Source: Talinum fruticosum (lineage: Eukaryota > Streptophyta > Magnoliopsida > Caryophyllales > Talinaceae). From it: a DNA stretch of 64,000 bases. The first letter of the stretch is position 1. Each line of letters starts with the position of its first letter. Shown piece by piece: positions 47,461-60,499 of the stretch. The position numbers were made by a program, and so were the translations under genes. The stretch spans positions 5,359,501 through 5,423,500 of the forward strand of contig JAITYX010000032.1 of assembly GCA_021018815.1 (NCBI GenBank), given 5' to 3'. The notes below the pieces were generated by a model. That model searched no databases. It was not told where the DNA came from and worked only from the letters and a program-made list of their open reading frames with translations.

Positions 47461-50400
47461 TCATGGCTTTGTAATACACATGTACCTGAAAAACAAAAAT
47501 ATGAATGAGAAAACGATGACAATGAAAGGAAGGGGAAAACAAACTCTCAACGAAAACTCAGTACCCTCTACTTTTTCCGGTGAAATAATTAATCGCAGTC
47601 ATTGCCTTCCAGAAGTTTGAACAGGGCACCCAGTGGGGAGGATACTTGAAAAGGGCAACATCGAGGATAAGAACAGCGTCCGCAGTTGGATTATATGCAG
47701 CAATCGGCGAGAAATGCCCTCTCCTAGTCTGAATTCAGGAAACAGATGGCCATCAAAGTTTTACATTTAAACTGGTAATCTTTTCACATATATTCAAAGT
47801 TACAAAGAAACAAATATGCACAAGACAACACACATTATATCTGGAAGGGTAATGGTGATAAATAATGTGATCCATTACGACATATTTCTTTTCTAACCCT
47901 TGACATGCAACTGACACAGAAAGAATAATGGAAAAAGGGGAGTTATTGCGGCCATAGAACCGACTTTATGCCCACTTTGGCACTTTCTAGTTTGGACATG
48001 AACCCAGATTTTCATGCAAAATACGGTGACCACATTAACAAAAACAGAACAAAGAGCTATTTGTAACCTGCCACAATTCATTCTTGGGTTTACATTTATG
48101 GTTTGTTTAATTGGATGGATTCAATACTATAATGCAATGAAATTTACAATTGTGTTTCCATTACTATGTTTGGTAGTATGAGAGTAATGTAATGAAAAAG
48201 CTATCGTGCAATCATGATTATAGCAAACTGCTATGTAATCACAATTGCATAACAAAATTAATTGAGCTGCATTTTCATTACATTCCATCTAACCAACTAT
48301 GCAAATTAATATCGAAAGACATTGTTTTAACCTATCAAATCCAACTCCAGCTCTAATGGAATAACAAGTTTAAGGATATCGCATAGTAGAAGCTATGGAA
48401 GATATACTGCATACAAACTAGATAAGTTACCTGTCCTAGTATAGGCCTTGAGAAATTTGCAAGAATATATGATGAGTCCGATGAACAAGAGCTGAGGACA
48501 TGCTCCTTAAACTTTTCTAGTGAACTATCAGAGGCAAAAGCTGCTTGAAGCTTCACCTTATCTCTAGGAACCACATCAACAAGATCTTGAAATGATAACC
48601 CATCAATGTCAGCTTTTCTCAATATATCATTACTCGCAACAATGCTTTCATCATACCATCGCCAGGATCCTACGATATCAACACCAACATTCAACAATTA
48701 GAACATCAATATAGAAAAATGGGATGTAGAACACAAGTAACATTTTTCGTCATTTAGACAATTATAAATGAAAATAATTTGCACTTCATATTTTCAAGCA
48801 ACCGACGACGTGAAAGGGTGCCATAATAGTTTTCACATGTGATTTCATCTCTCTTTTGTGGAATTAGCAAAACCAAATAGGAGTTACCAAGAGATATAGT
48901 TGATTTGTAACTTTGGAAATATCAAGGCAATGTCACTATTTTACAGAATAATGATTCTTTTGTAAAGAATTCTCTGCATATTCAGTATTCCTTTTGATAC
49001 TTTCTGTGCTCAGTCAAGACAAATAGACTTTTAGTACATTACATCGGGTTTTGCTCATTCGATGAAAAACAAAAGAAATTCTTCATCAACAACACGTTTC
49101 TTAAGATGATGAAAAGCAACTTTTTCCACCCACAAGTAAGCTTCATTACAGAAAGAAATCACATGTGTGTGTTTAACAAGTCGATCTTTCAATTTATTGA
49201 TGTTCCATTATTCACATTGTGAAATGTTGGCTAGAGATCTATGGCTAAACATCAATAATGAAAGTCTAAAACATTGCAACGACACTGGTTTAATTTAACC
49301 GCATCTTTTCCTTTAGTATAAGACATCTTTTCCGACCTAAAATATTTTTATGTTAACCTAGTAGATCAATTACCTTTCCATACATGTTGAGGATCAATAA
49401 ATAATGCATTCAAGATTGTGGTTAAACTCGACAACCCACAATATGTAAGTTTGCTCTGTGTTGTAAGATGTGTGGCAATCTCCAAGAATCCAGCAGCTGT
49501 TCCTAGTGCCCTTGCTTCATCAAGGAGTCTCTGTCATTACATGAAAAGAAGTTTGTTTTGAGAAAATGAGTTTGCAAGCACCAATCACAATTATAAAAGC
49601 AGAAAACTATCTGAAGCTTACGTTTCCGTCTGTAGAGAACAAGGATAAAGCAGGAGGGGGTAAAGCACTCCTGTACTGACTAGGTACATGTGTCAATGTT
49701 GACGTATTGCAGCATACCTGTAGAAAACATGTAAATCAAAAAATCAAAATGTGGATGAACAAAAGATAGTGAGGTGTGACATGCACGTTCCCCGTATAGA
49801 TTCAAGCTCTGTTGTTTCGGATCAAAACCACCTTTTTTGGCTTGGAAATTATATCAAATCAGACATTATCCTACTAGATACCATGACAAGTACATAGCTC
49901 ACCTCCTCCATATTAGTTGAGTATGATGACACTGCCGGAAACATGCTAGTCCACAAATGAGGGCAAGCAACCTAGAACCAGTTCAAAATTTTTAAAAGAT
50001 TTCGACGAGTCATATTGTTTATCTAAACAAAATAACGCAAAGTAATGTAAATTGGCAATTTCTTTTGCAATTACAATACCAAAGCTAGATCAATAACCAG
50101 CAGAAATAGAAACTACAGTTGCATATGATGATTATTGGAAGCATATGACATTTGGAACATCTACTTAGCTATTATGCCCGTCCAACAGCAAATTACTATC
50201 AAGGTTTTCATCAATTGAGGCCAAAAGTATCTGCCGGCAGAATTAATCCCAATACAGTTGCTATCATAGAGCTTGTCCTACACATTTGAGGGATCCAGTG
50301 AGATTAAATTTCTCTTTTCCAGAAGGTTTATTGGGGCAGCTCAATTGTACTACTGCTGTTAATTCTTAATCAAATTCCAACTGAATCATGCAGTTGGGCC

Positions 50401-51248
50401 CGGAAAGCAAATCAGTTCAGAGTTCCGACAGCATTGTACCAGTGAGTGTCATTTGCTTTCGCTGGGGATCTTTTGTACCAGTGAGTATCATTTGCTTCAC
50501 TGGGGGCCTTTTTTAATGGCTGGGGGCGGTTCATCTGGTAAAGTTAAAGAAGCCAAACTAGATAAAAGAATCAGAACTTACACATGCAAAAAGGAAAGAT
50601 CAGAGAAAGCTTTGGGGAGGAAGAGTAAAGATAGTTCCACAGCACAGGATCTAGAGCTTTAATAAACAGAACTGAACTGGTCATGTTTAAGGAAAAACTA
50701 GAAGAATAGCAGATGCAGAGGTGGAAAAGAAAAGACCATGCAAACATTATTTGTCTTCAAAAAACAAACGTACTTGAGCCAATTGGATTACATCACATAG
50801 AATGAGATCATATGAGAATGCTTGCAAAATGGAGCAAACAATTTACCTTTGAGTCTATTTTCATCATTTAGTACGAGATAGTCTCAACTGAACAAGCATT
50901 AATTAGCCCTTAATTATTGAACCTTAGTCAATGGTAATGCAGCACTCAATTTAGATGGAGGAACTGCATAACTTGAACACATGTTTTATTGCCAAACAAA
51001 AGCTTTAGTACCTTTGATTTCTTGATGCTTGAACTCTCAACAGATTGGGGTTTCCCCTCGTTCCTGGAAAATTCATTCAATATCTTTTGACCATGTTGAC
51101 ATAATTTGAGCAGAATAAGCTAGTTTAAGCTTTTGGGGTAGCTTTAAATTTAATGTAATGCATACCTATATTCATAGACACCATCCTTAACTTCCACAAC
51201 TTTCTTTTGAACATCACCAAAGTCATTTGATTTCGATGCAAATAGAAC
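47461..51248 (-). CDS. Short phytochelatin-synthase-domain protein (5' end not found)
   Basis: Exons: 51248-51166, 51063-51012, 49971-49903, 49717-49622, 49530-49374, 48669-48431, 47728-47565 and 47485-47461; 294 aa in one frame with GT-AG introns. The first exon and start codon were not identified. The domain runs from YRSALPPPALSLF to the C-terminus. It holds the papain-like triad of the family: Cys in LTYCGLSSL, His in RRGHFSPIAAYN, Asp in LILDVALFKYPPHWVP. Canonical plant enzymes (about 480 aa) make phytochelatins from glutathione and carry a long Cys-rich C-terminal half. Here the protein stops at RGYMCITKP, right after the catalytic domain, as in cyanobacterial homologues. About 70 residues of unrecognised sequence precede the domain. 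A peptidase or transpeptidase acting on glutathione is likely, but which one is open. Confidence 0.8.
48096..48304. mobile_element. Small MITE-like insertion in an intron
   Basis: The ends 'ttaattggatggattcaa' and, inverted, 'gttggttagatggaat' resemble each other and the tips of the candidate element at 1219-2325. 'gtaatg' words are spread between. No clear target duplication. Confidence 0.35.
50430..50512. repeat. Two-copy 44-bp tandem repeat in an intron
   Basis: 'ttgtaccagtgagtrtcatttgc' followed by 'ctggggrycttt' occurs twice head to tail. Confidence 0.7.
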
Positions 51249-51259
51249 CTGTGATTGAA

Positions 51260-52250
51260 AAAATGTTTATATAAAAAAACCTCAAAATATAAATTCCTTA
51301 ATGTAACCATTTATGTTACAGTGGTGAATCAAAAATCGATCGGTTTCAATTTGTCATATCAGTTTTTGCCCCTTCCTTACCCATCAAAGAGAAAGAGAGG
51401 ATACTTGAAACCCAAAAGCACCAACATAGAACCCCATTTATACGTTTACTGCTAATCAATATAGATGGAAGTGAGAGAGAAAACAATTTTCATTTTCAAT
51501 GGCGATCTCTCCCACCCACACCCAAAAAAAAAAAAGCCTACCCACCCTCCAAAATCTAACTCATTGACAGAGATTTTCCTCCATTTGAGGTAAGCGCATT
51601 AGTTTTCAGAAATAATTGTAAAAACTGCAAAAAAACTAGTTGAAACGCAGAAGCATTAACCCATAGAAACCCACTCATGATTTGTATAAATCAATCATTT
51701 GTGGAAGAACGAGAGAAAAACAGGTTGTGCTTTCACTCTTTACTGGTATCCCCCTCTCCCCCCAAAAAAAAAAAGAAAAATAAAAATTTGTAAAAACAGA
51801 AGAGAGAGGGGAAAATAGATCTAGATCAAAGACGGTGAAGTTTTCGCTGGTGCGTAACTCTAACTCATGAGAGAATGGGGATCATATAATACAAACATGT
51901 AACTATTAATTACATTGTCATGTTTGTAATGTAATCAGGTTTAAATCAAACATGACATTATAAGCAAGTAATTTTCTTTTTTTGAGATAAAGGACATAAT
52001 TTGTTTTATTCATGTATATATATATTTGAAGGGAAATTCATGTATATATAATACAAACAGAAACTATTAATCAACTTTTTTTCATAGAAACAAAAAGTAC
52101 TTATTACATACTGTCATTGAACTGTGCATGCACAATCATAGGTACTATCTTAAATCCTCTATCTATTGCCCCTCTCTTTTCCCCACTTATATTTTTCTTT
52201 TTATTTTTGGTCCACATGCTAAAGAAACAATTAATTCTTCCTGTTATCAA
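51260..52250. other. Probable 5' flank of the phytochelatin-synthase-like gene
   Basis: Should hold the missing first exon and promoter. Candidate ATGs around 51500-51860 (-) run into stops quickly, so I could not choose one. AT-rich beyond 51900. Confidence 0.35.
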
Positions 52251-52257
52251 ATTTTAT

Positions 52258-52883
52258 TTATTTATTTAAAAAGAGATTTCTTGTACTTTCTTTAGGCTTA
52301 ATTCTAAGACCCTGTTTTTTTCGTTTCTCTCCTGTTTTCTTATTTCTCTCTTGTTTTCTTGTTTCTCCAGCAGCAATTCCAGAATCCAAACCACAGCTTG
52401 TTGAAGAGAAAAGGAAGTACAACTTTTGAGTACGAGTCTGGCGGAACATACAAAAGCTAACACTATCCTTAAGCTTCAATTTCTGTTTAATGAAGAAGTT
52501 CTTCCACCCCTCTATCAAAACGGGGCATTTTTTCGTCGCCCATAACCTCAAGTGCATGACATACTCTTCACAATCTTCTCCATAGACTGTGACTTCAATC
52601 CCCCTCCATCCAGATTTTTTCTCTCCTCCTTTGATAACAACGGATCAAAAGCATCATCGGCTTCCTGCTTGTAGAATTGGAACCTTTGAAGATGATGGCT
52701 CACATCACTTGATCTCAGAGTCTTCTCTAGTGCTTTACTGCACATCCCTATTAAGCTTGGCGTCTTTTGCACCATTGGATGCTCTCTAATTGCTTGATTT
52801 GCATCCCGATTTTGACATTCTTGGCTAAATTGAACTCCTTTCTGAAGTGGCTAAATTGAACTCCTTTCCAAGGTGGGTTTTGA
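52258..52883 (-). pseudogene. Second B3-domain pseudogene copy, 5'-truncated
   Basis: The minus strand reads SSDVSHHLQRFQFYK, LLSKEERKNLDGGG, then after the same frameshift as the 36-kb copy EVTVYGEDCEEYVMHLRLW and VLIEGWKNFFIKQKLKLKD, the B3 core. Homology to the 36-kb copy starts exactly at 52883, where a Helitron tip begins, so the N-terminal half is missing. A 21-bp doublet lies at 52832-52875. Confidence 0.65.
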
Positions 52884-53075
52884 TCATACTATAATTGAAA
52901 TGTTTTTTTAAATTGTTACTTGCACCACCTTAAATCCCGCCTAAATAACCTCTCTCCAACTGCTTCCCTCCTTTTTCTATTCTTTTAAAATTTAAATTAA
53001 ATTATTTTTATTTTATCAAAAATATCTTAAATATAATTTATGGAAAGATAATCTCTCTATATAGAGAGACAATGA

Positions 53076-53123
<48 letters not shown>

Positions 53124-55245
53124 ACTTTTACTAAATATTATTATAAATATTTATTTATAAAAAATTAACCATTAAAAATATTATATGGCTAGCAATAATT
53201 ATGTAGTTATTAAGTTTAAAATTATCATTCAAATAAAAGTAAACCTAACTTAAAAATTAGTCCTTGATAAAAAAAAATTTTAAAAATTTTTTTCTTAACA
53301 AATGTATAACATAGATAATTTTTCCCTCTAATTAGCTCTTAAATTCCATTTTTCTTCCAAATTAATTCTTTTACTTTAAATTAGTTCTCCCTTTAAATAT
53401 ATTAATATAATCATATTAATCTCTTACTCTCTACATATTAATTAGGCCATTGTTGGGATAAAATCTCTTTATGCGTAAAAATTATTTATTTTAGCTCAAA
53501 TTTCATATTGTTTTAGTTAGAAATTATTATATCTTTTAATACTATTTGAATTATGATTTTTTTCATATTTCATATCATTATCATGCCAAAATAATAACCT
53601 CACAAAACAATATTTAAGTAAGTATAAAATTTCTCATAAATATGATCATGATGTTTTATATTACCTCATCAATATATTTAAATATTTTAATTTTTATAAG
53701 TGAACATTTTGAATTAAATTTTTTTATTTCCATTTTTTGGTTTTTTTGTGAGTATTTCCAACTTTTGATATACATTTATACTCTAAAACTTTTGATATAC
53801 TTTTATATTCTAAAAATGTAATCTTACTTACATTTCTCTCCAAATAAAATCAATGGATGTAAAAAGAAAATCGTTAATGGGACATTATTGTCTAATTAGT
53901 TCATAATTGACATTCGTCAATGTGTGTGTGTTTTTTTGTTTGGCCAAGGGTAAAATCCGTTTCAGGCTACAAGCTTTTATCAATGTATGATTATATTATT
54001 TTACTATTTATTATCAATTTTAATTACCAATAAAAATATGAGTCTTCAAACTTTATTTTAGATTTTAAATAATTGAATTTTATGATGTTTAAATTACATG
54101 TACTCCTTAAATTATTTTTTTCTTCTTACAATGTTGGAAGACCACATTCATTTAAATTAGGCTACCAAGGTATAGTATTTATATGTATAAAAACTTTAAT
54201 AGAAATGTACTCCTTTATGTGTTTATATAAATTGTATGCTTATAAATTCTATAATTTTAGATAGATTATTTGAAGGTAAATATCTATTCGTCTTATTGTG
54301 AGGGTAGAAGTGGAGTTTTGTGCGTTAGTATTGTAATGATATATGCTAGCATATTATTGATAATTTATACTCATATGTATAAGCATTTTAATAATGGTTA
54401 TTAAACTCCCGATTTGGATGTAACAATCCTACGATTTTACAATTCATTGAAATCTTATGATCCTAATTTAATTCAAAAAATGTATGGTAGAATTATAAAA
54501 TGATTCTATGATTCTACGACCCTTGATTCATTAGAATTTAATTTCATGATTCTAAATAAAATTCATAAAGTAGTTAAAGATAATTATATTTTGTATCAAA
54601 ATTTTCGACAAAGTATAGTTGCACTAGATTTTTATAAATCTTTATGAATGTTACAAATATTTTTATTTTTATAAAAAAATAATTTTATTATTACAGACAA
54701 ATATTAGAATCTTATGATCATCGATCCAATTCTATGATTCCGATTCTAATCCCCCTTCTAATTCGGTTTTAACTAGAATATCAATTCTAACAACCTTGAT
54801 TTTAATAGATTATAATATATATATACTATGTGATGATTAAATTTTTGCTTTATGTATATAAGCATTTTAATACGTTATAATATATATAGTTAGCCGATTA
54901 GATTTTTGTTTCATATCATCAGATTTTTTCCCTAAATATTATTTTTATATTATTGGGCATTAGTTTTTATAAAATAAATATTATGCATTCTATTATGAGT
55001 TATAGAATAAATAGCAATAATTTTAAGACGATATTTTATTACTTTATTCATAATTAGGATTTACGTAATTTTTTATTTCTGAAATTATTTTTTAAAAAGA
55101 ATTATTACAAAATATTTTTATCATTTAGAATTTATTTTTTGATATAACAACTATCATTGAAATTTCGTCTATTAAATGATAAAAAAATTTTATTTAATAT
55201 TTCTACATATTAATATATCCCGTGCTTTAGCGCGGCCAAAACTAG
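52884..55245 (+). mobile_element. Helitron, non-autonomous
   Basis: It begins TCATACTATAATTGAAATG. It ends with the hairpin CCGTGC-TTTA-GCGCGG, a short spacer and CTAG. The base before is A and the base after is T, the canonical Helitron insertion between A and T, with no duplication. About 2.36 kb, very AT-rich, no coding sequence; contains an (AT)n run at 53085-53119. Confidence 0.7.
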
Positions 55246-55672
55246 TTCCTTATAATGTGTGTTGTGATCGATTGCCCCCGCTCCCCCAAAAAAAATGTAT
55301 TGTGATCTTTGCACATATTTTTTTTTCACATTATATTTTTTTCCCAATTTTACAGTTATTTTGTGGATTTCCATTTTGGATTGTGTTTAATTTGAATTGT
55401 ATATTGCTTTTTTCGTTATGATTTCGTATTTTTATACTTATTTTACTCCTAATTAAGTAGAAAATTTTTGAGTTATTTAGCTGAATAGACCTTAATTGCT
55501 TCAAATAGACATTTAGTTTGCAAAATCATGTTCAATTTAATTATGCCAATTTGTCTGAATAAACAAGGGGGGAATAAAAGAAACAAGAAAACAGGGCTAT
55601 GATAAATTGTTTATGTTCTTTTTATCTGACGTTTGATTCCGCTGTAAATTTTCCATTATGTTTATGATCCAA
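55246..55672. other. DNA between the two Helitrons
   Basis: No gene seen. It does not continue the B3 homology interrupted at 52883. Confidence 0.4.
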
Positions 55673-56190
55673 TCTAATACTATAATTAAAATGTTTTTTT
55701 GAATTGCTACTTGCATCACGTTTAATCCCTTCAAACAACTTAGGCTAGAATTCATTCCCTCCTTTTTATTTATTTCAAAATTTAAATTTTTAAAAAACAC
55801 CACATATATTCCTTAATAAGGCACCGATATATTAATATATATATCAAAGAGAGAACCCACGAAATCAACATAAGCTTTAAGGAAAATTATTAGATTATTG
55901 GCAATTATTAATTTAAGCAATTTAATACTATAATTGAAATGTTTTTTTGAATTGCTCCTTGCACCACGTTTAATCCTGCCAAACAATTTAGGCTAGAATT
56001 TATTCCCTCCTTTTTATTTATTTTAAATTTAAACTTAAAAAAATCACTACATATATTCCTTAATAAGGCACCAATATATTAATATATATATATCAAAGAG
56101 AGAACCCACGAAATCAACTTAAGCTTTAAGGAAACTTATTAGATTGTTGGCAATAATTAATTTAGGCAATCTAATACTATAATGGAAGTA
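55673..56190. repeat. Tandem repeats of a Helitron 5' end, period about 248 bp
   Basis: Two full units and the start of a third, each opening with TYTAATACTATAAT. They share 'gaattgctncttgca', 'ccttaataaggcacc' and 'agagagaacccacgaaatc'. Confidence 0.85.
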
Positions 56191-57839
56191 TTATCATTAA
56201 CATATTATGGGCCTAGGTCTTCACTATTGACGTTTAGGCAATTTCAGCATAATCAATTTAGGCAATTTCAGCATAAGAGAGAACCCATCAAAGCTTGCAC
56301 GAATTCAATCCCACCGGATATTATTGCCTATTTTCATTATTTCGTGCTAATAGAATATTATTGACGCTTGCAAACCCGTGCTAATGGATATTATTGCCTA
56401 TTTTCGTTAGTTTGTGAGTCTTTTTGTACGAAGTAACTATTTTCTTAGAATTCAATTGTTTCAAAACAATCAATCCCTCCATCAATCTTGCAATTACAAA
56501 GGTATTTTTTCGAGTTTACTTTGTCTTTTTCTTTTCAAAATATGACAACTCGCTCATACAATTGTCTAAATTACTTGCATGTAGTCCATTACAAAGAATG
56601 TTGACATTATTCCTTCTGTTTGCAAAAGACAAAAGATATGTTATTTTCAATACACGAAATATATGTATAGTTTTTTCATGGATATTTCTATTTTTATTCT
56701 TTAGTATAGTATTTAAAACTCAAATCATTATCCTAGTAAATATTTAATTTGTGCCTCAAATCATTAGTAGTGTATGAATTTTTATTATTAGTACCTCAAA
56801 TTATTTAGTTAATTTATAGTGTATGATTCTAGGCATTAGTAGTGAAAAGATAACTCAAATCATTAAACCCAAAAAAGAAAGAGTAGAAAGAAGTCACAAC
56901 CGAGTAACCCCGAAAAAAAATATATAGAATTTATAATTAGAATTAAAAAAATTCAGGCCAAATGCCTTCTTTTTAACACTGGTCCAATTCCACAAAGTCT
57001 CCAAGAAATCCAATCAAATAGGAGATTGTATTTAAATACGCCTAATCTTTCGACACTTTGAGGTCTTCCTCAATTGGTTTGTGGACGTTCCTCTGGTTAA
57101 CCTCATCAGCAACTTCAATCAGCTGCCGAATAGCCCAACAAAATCATAGCTACAATCACACATAGAATATTAAGAGATATTAACCCTTAATTACATTATA
57201 GATAATTTTCTATTATGATCCAAAAAATATAGTTAAATTAACGATACATTATTATTATAGATAATTTTTCACTCCCTTAATTACATATTTTCATTCCCTA
57301 ATTATTTTGATAGACTTTTTCCTTTATCTTCTGTCTATTTCTCCGTTAATAGTATTTTTTTAATAGACCAAAAATCAACTGTTTTCAACAAAAAGATGCA
57401 AAATTTGATTTTGGGTCATTTTTTTATATAAAAAGAAATTTTTATTTATTAATAGAAAGAGATATTTATACCAAATTCTATCTTTTTGAAAGTACAATCC
57501 ATGATGTAGTTTACTTCTATAATTTATCTATAATAATACATTTTAATAGTATTAGATTATTATAGATAAATTATATATTTTTTAATCCAAAAATTATAGA
57601 TAAATTAACAATGCATTATTATATATAAATTTTCATTCCCTTATTTATACGAAATTCGGAGATGTAGTGCAGTTTTTGTAGGTACGTATTACATACAACA
57701 CTTATTTAACATAGTACCCTAACTTAGTTTATATATTTAGTTACACATATTACTAATGTACGTTTTGTTATACAACTGCAGATATTGTTGGATTGGTAAT
57801 CTACACAACTACACTCGCAAACTATCACTTCAACTTTGC

Positions 57840-59158
57840 GAGAATGGCCGTGTTAGTAATCGGGTTAAAAGGGACATCCTTATATGTGATTTAAGGTAAG
57901 CACTATTAAGCTATAAATATCAATATTCCATTTATTTACTATCAAGAGTCATAAACACATTATATATTTTTTATGAAGTATGAAGGTTCTCAGACTAACA
58001 CTATGTGGAGATTTGGCGAGAAACCAAGGAAAAATATTATTCGATAACACCGATAAAGCCATGGTGATACTTGCATCCCAAGTAGTCTGTAGGAGATTTT
58101 CATGGTATGATACTACAATTTTCATACAATAAAATAATATTGAACTTTTTATTATAATAATCATGTTATGTAAATTAGGATCCTATCTCGCAAACTCAAG
58201 AAATATCACGAGTTTATGTTGACCCGGAAATCCACGAGGTTGGGAGATTCCAATCATGATAACGTATTTAAAAATATTGATTCTTTATATTTAACTCTAT
58301 TTTAGAAAACGTTACCAGTTTTTAAACATGACAGTGGGGTGACTATGGTTATGTGAAAACATTTATTGATTAGACTCAATGAAAAACTTATGAAATTCTA
58401 CAACTTGCTAAGTTATTGAATGCAAAAAGAATCAAGCTGAAGGACTTCACAATGTTGCCTAATATATGACAACTTTAATTATTCTCTTTGTCATTAAAAA
58501 AATCTTGTAAACAATTGAAATTAACAATTTTTTTAATGTTTTTCTTAAAGGTCAATCATTTTCGCATTGTTGCGTATGTCATACGTATTGACATACAAAG
58601 TGCGCTTTAGTATGAATCATGTGTACGTTGCAAAAGAAAGCAATTGACTCTCGATACCCGAATTGCAAGCACAAACATTGTTACAAGCGTGCCAAGGTAT
58701 GTGTAACAATAAGCTTATGTTATTTTGTACAAATTACATGTCTTACACATTCACTATCTAATCTACATTATAATTTAATGTTGTAGGTATAGAGTACCTC
58801 TAACTATACAAGATTCATGGTCTATAAAAAAGTTGATAGCTTTCGATGAACATGCCCAATTTATTTTGGATAATCCAACATCTTATGTAAAGAGCCTTTC
58901 AAATCAGTTATATTTACATATATAAACCATTTTTTGTATTTGTTATCCATTATTAATAATAACCTAATGTAATTTTGTTTATGATGCATATATTAAAATA
59001 AAGGAGTTGGATACATATTTGAGCAAAATGCTGATGAAAGCTTTCACCTTCGTTATACAAGCTCCTACAAATCAATATGAAGAGATAAAGATCGATTTCA
59101 TATATCTTGTCACGTGGGAGGAGGAATGCTACTACCTTACCAATAGAATCAAAATATA
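57840..59158 (+). pseudogene. Decayed RPA70-like (replication protein A large subunit) exons
   Basis: Fragments in different frames: RVSNRVKRDILICDLR (57855-57895), LRLTLCGDLARNQGKILF (about 57985-58040; OB-fold DBD-B pattern), YESCVRCKRK (about 58610-58640; start of the zinc ribbon of DBD-C), YRVPLTIQDSWS and LIAFDEHAQFIL (58788-58868), and LMKAFTFVIQAP (about 59025-59070). Introns with GT/AG remain visible, but stops and frame changes break the gene. RPA-like genes are frequent passengers of plant Helitrons. Confidence 0.6.
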
Positions 59159-59331
59159 ATAGTGATAATGAAATAAATTATTCATATTAAAAGTTTTAGT
59201 TTTAAGTATATCAAACAACAAATAAGATGTTCGAACTATTTTTATATTATTTTTGGTGAGTGTATTTCAACAATAAATATTTAAGTTGATTTATAATGTA
59301 GACCCTGTGCATTAGCACGGACACAAACTAG

Positions 59332-59820
59332 TATACTAAAATTAAATTGTAAAATTTTGTGACCAGTGTTCAATTGTCCTTTTTTTCTTTTGAAATATAA
59401 GTGAGGAATTCATTAACCGAAATTCATACAATCTCTATGATCATGATAGATCTCTAACTGAAACAAGCAAATCACTGATCGGGAAAAAAGAAAAAAAAAT
59501 GCATCACCGAAATTACAAAGTAAAATTTTCAGAACAAGAAAAGGGATTGCATTATTATCCTCCGCAAGACCTGTTTTTATCATTTTCATAAAACTATTGA
59601 TAAATATATAGGTCTTGGATTTTTTTTCTTCTTTTAGACTCTTTCCTCACCAGTTGTATATATTACCGCTGTTTTTATTGTTTTCTTATTAATAATCATA
59701 GTTGAATTCGGCAGAGACTTATGGCGGGGATTGCAGTTACACAGTCATAACTATCGCACTCAACTATTTCAAGAGCAAGTAATTATGTAGTACTACTCCA
59801 TCCTAATTTGTTTGTGATCT
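59332..59820. other. Intergenic DNA
   Basis: No gene seen. Confidence 0.4.
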
Positions 59821-60494
59821 TGTTGGAATTATTTGCTCTCTTTTCCCCCTTGTTTTTTTTTAATAAAAAACCCCAATTATATATAATTCGGGTATTTCCA
59901 GGCGGTTCCAACTCAACCAACACGTCACCGGCCGACTGGGCCTAATCAGTCGGACAAGGAAAGAATCGGCCCAAGATAACCCTTAACGGGCCAGGTAAAA
60001 GCCCCAAAGCCCACTAGGGCTAGGGTTTCCTAAACCACAATAAAAGTACCATTTTACCCCTTTAAAATCTCCTATAAATACTCATCTTTCCTCAATCCCA
60101 AGGCATGTTATGTTCATTGGACAAGACATCTCATTTGAAGATAATCACTCAAGCTCCTAAGCTCTCAACTCTCATCTACATTCATAACGTTCATCAACGT
60201 TCATCGACATACATTCATCCCCGAGAACTTCCATCTTTGGAAATCTTCTCGTCTCCCAAGGAATCCCTCACGTATATCGAGGAAGATCTCCTCGATCCAT
60301 TCAACTTAGTTCATTACTAACTTGAGCGTCGGAGGGGCGTTCCCCGGATCCACCACCCGGGCTTCGCCTTTTGCGAGTTCGAGCAGTCATCACTCGGCTC
60401 GGATCGCTCGTGCCACGTCTTCGAACCGGAGCGAGAAATCCTTCCTCTCTCCGAATCATCATCCACCTCATCAACTCAAATTTCTCCGAAAACA
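59821..60494 (+). mobile_element. Probable 5' LTR of a Ty3/gypsy element
   Basis: A candidate LTR from TGTTGG to ACA. It holds a TATA box (cctataaata, 60071-60080) and is followed at 60499 by TGGCGCCGTC, a typical plant gypsy primer-binding site. The left edge is uncertain because no second LTR is in the window to compare. Confidence 0.5.
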
Positions 60495-60499
60495 GCTTT

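Larger units (their letters stand above)
55673..59331 (+). mobile_element. Helitron with RPA70-like relic and triplicated 5' tip
   Basis: The 5' tip TCTAATACTATAATTAAAATG at 55673 is the same family as the element at 52884. The 3' end has a GTGC-ATTA-GCAC hairpin (59303-59320) and CTAG at 59328-59331, followed by T; the base before the element is A. The first about 248 bp is repeated in tandem (55673-55920, 55921-56169, third start at 56170). No Rep/helicase seen. Confidence 0.65.

Noticed and set aside
51125..51310. 61-aa minus ORF starting MVTLRNLYFEVF as the start of the PCS-like gene
   Set aside because: It is out of frame with the spliced exon at 51248-51166; the correct frame has a stop just upstream of the acceptor.
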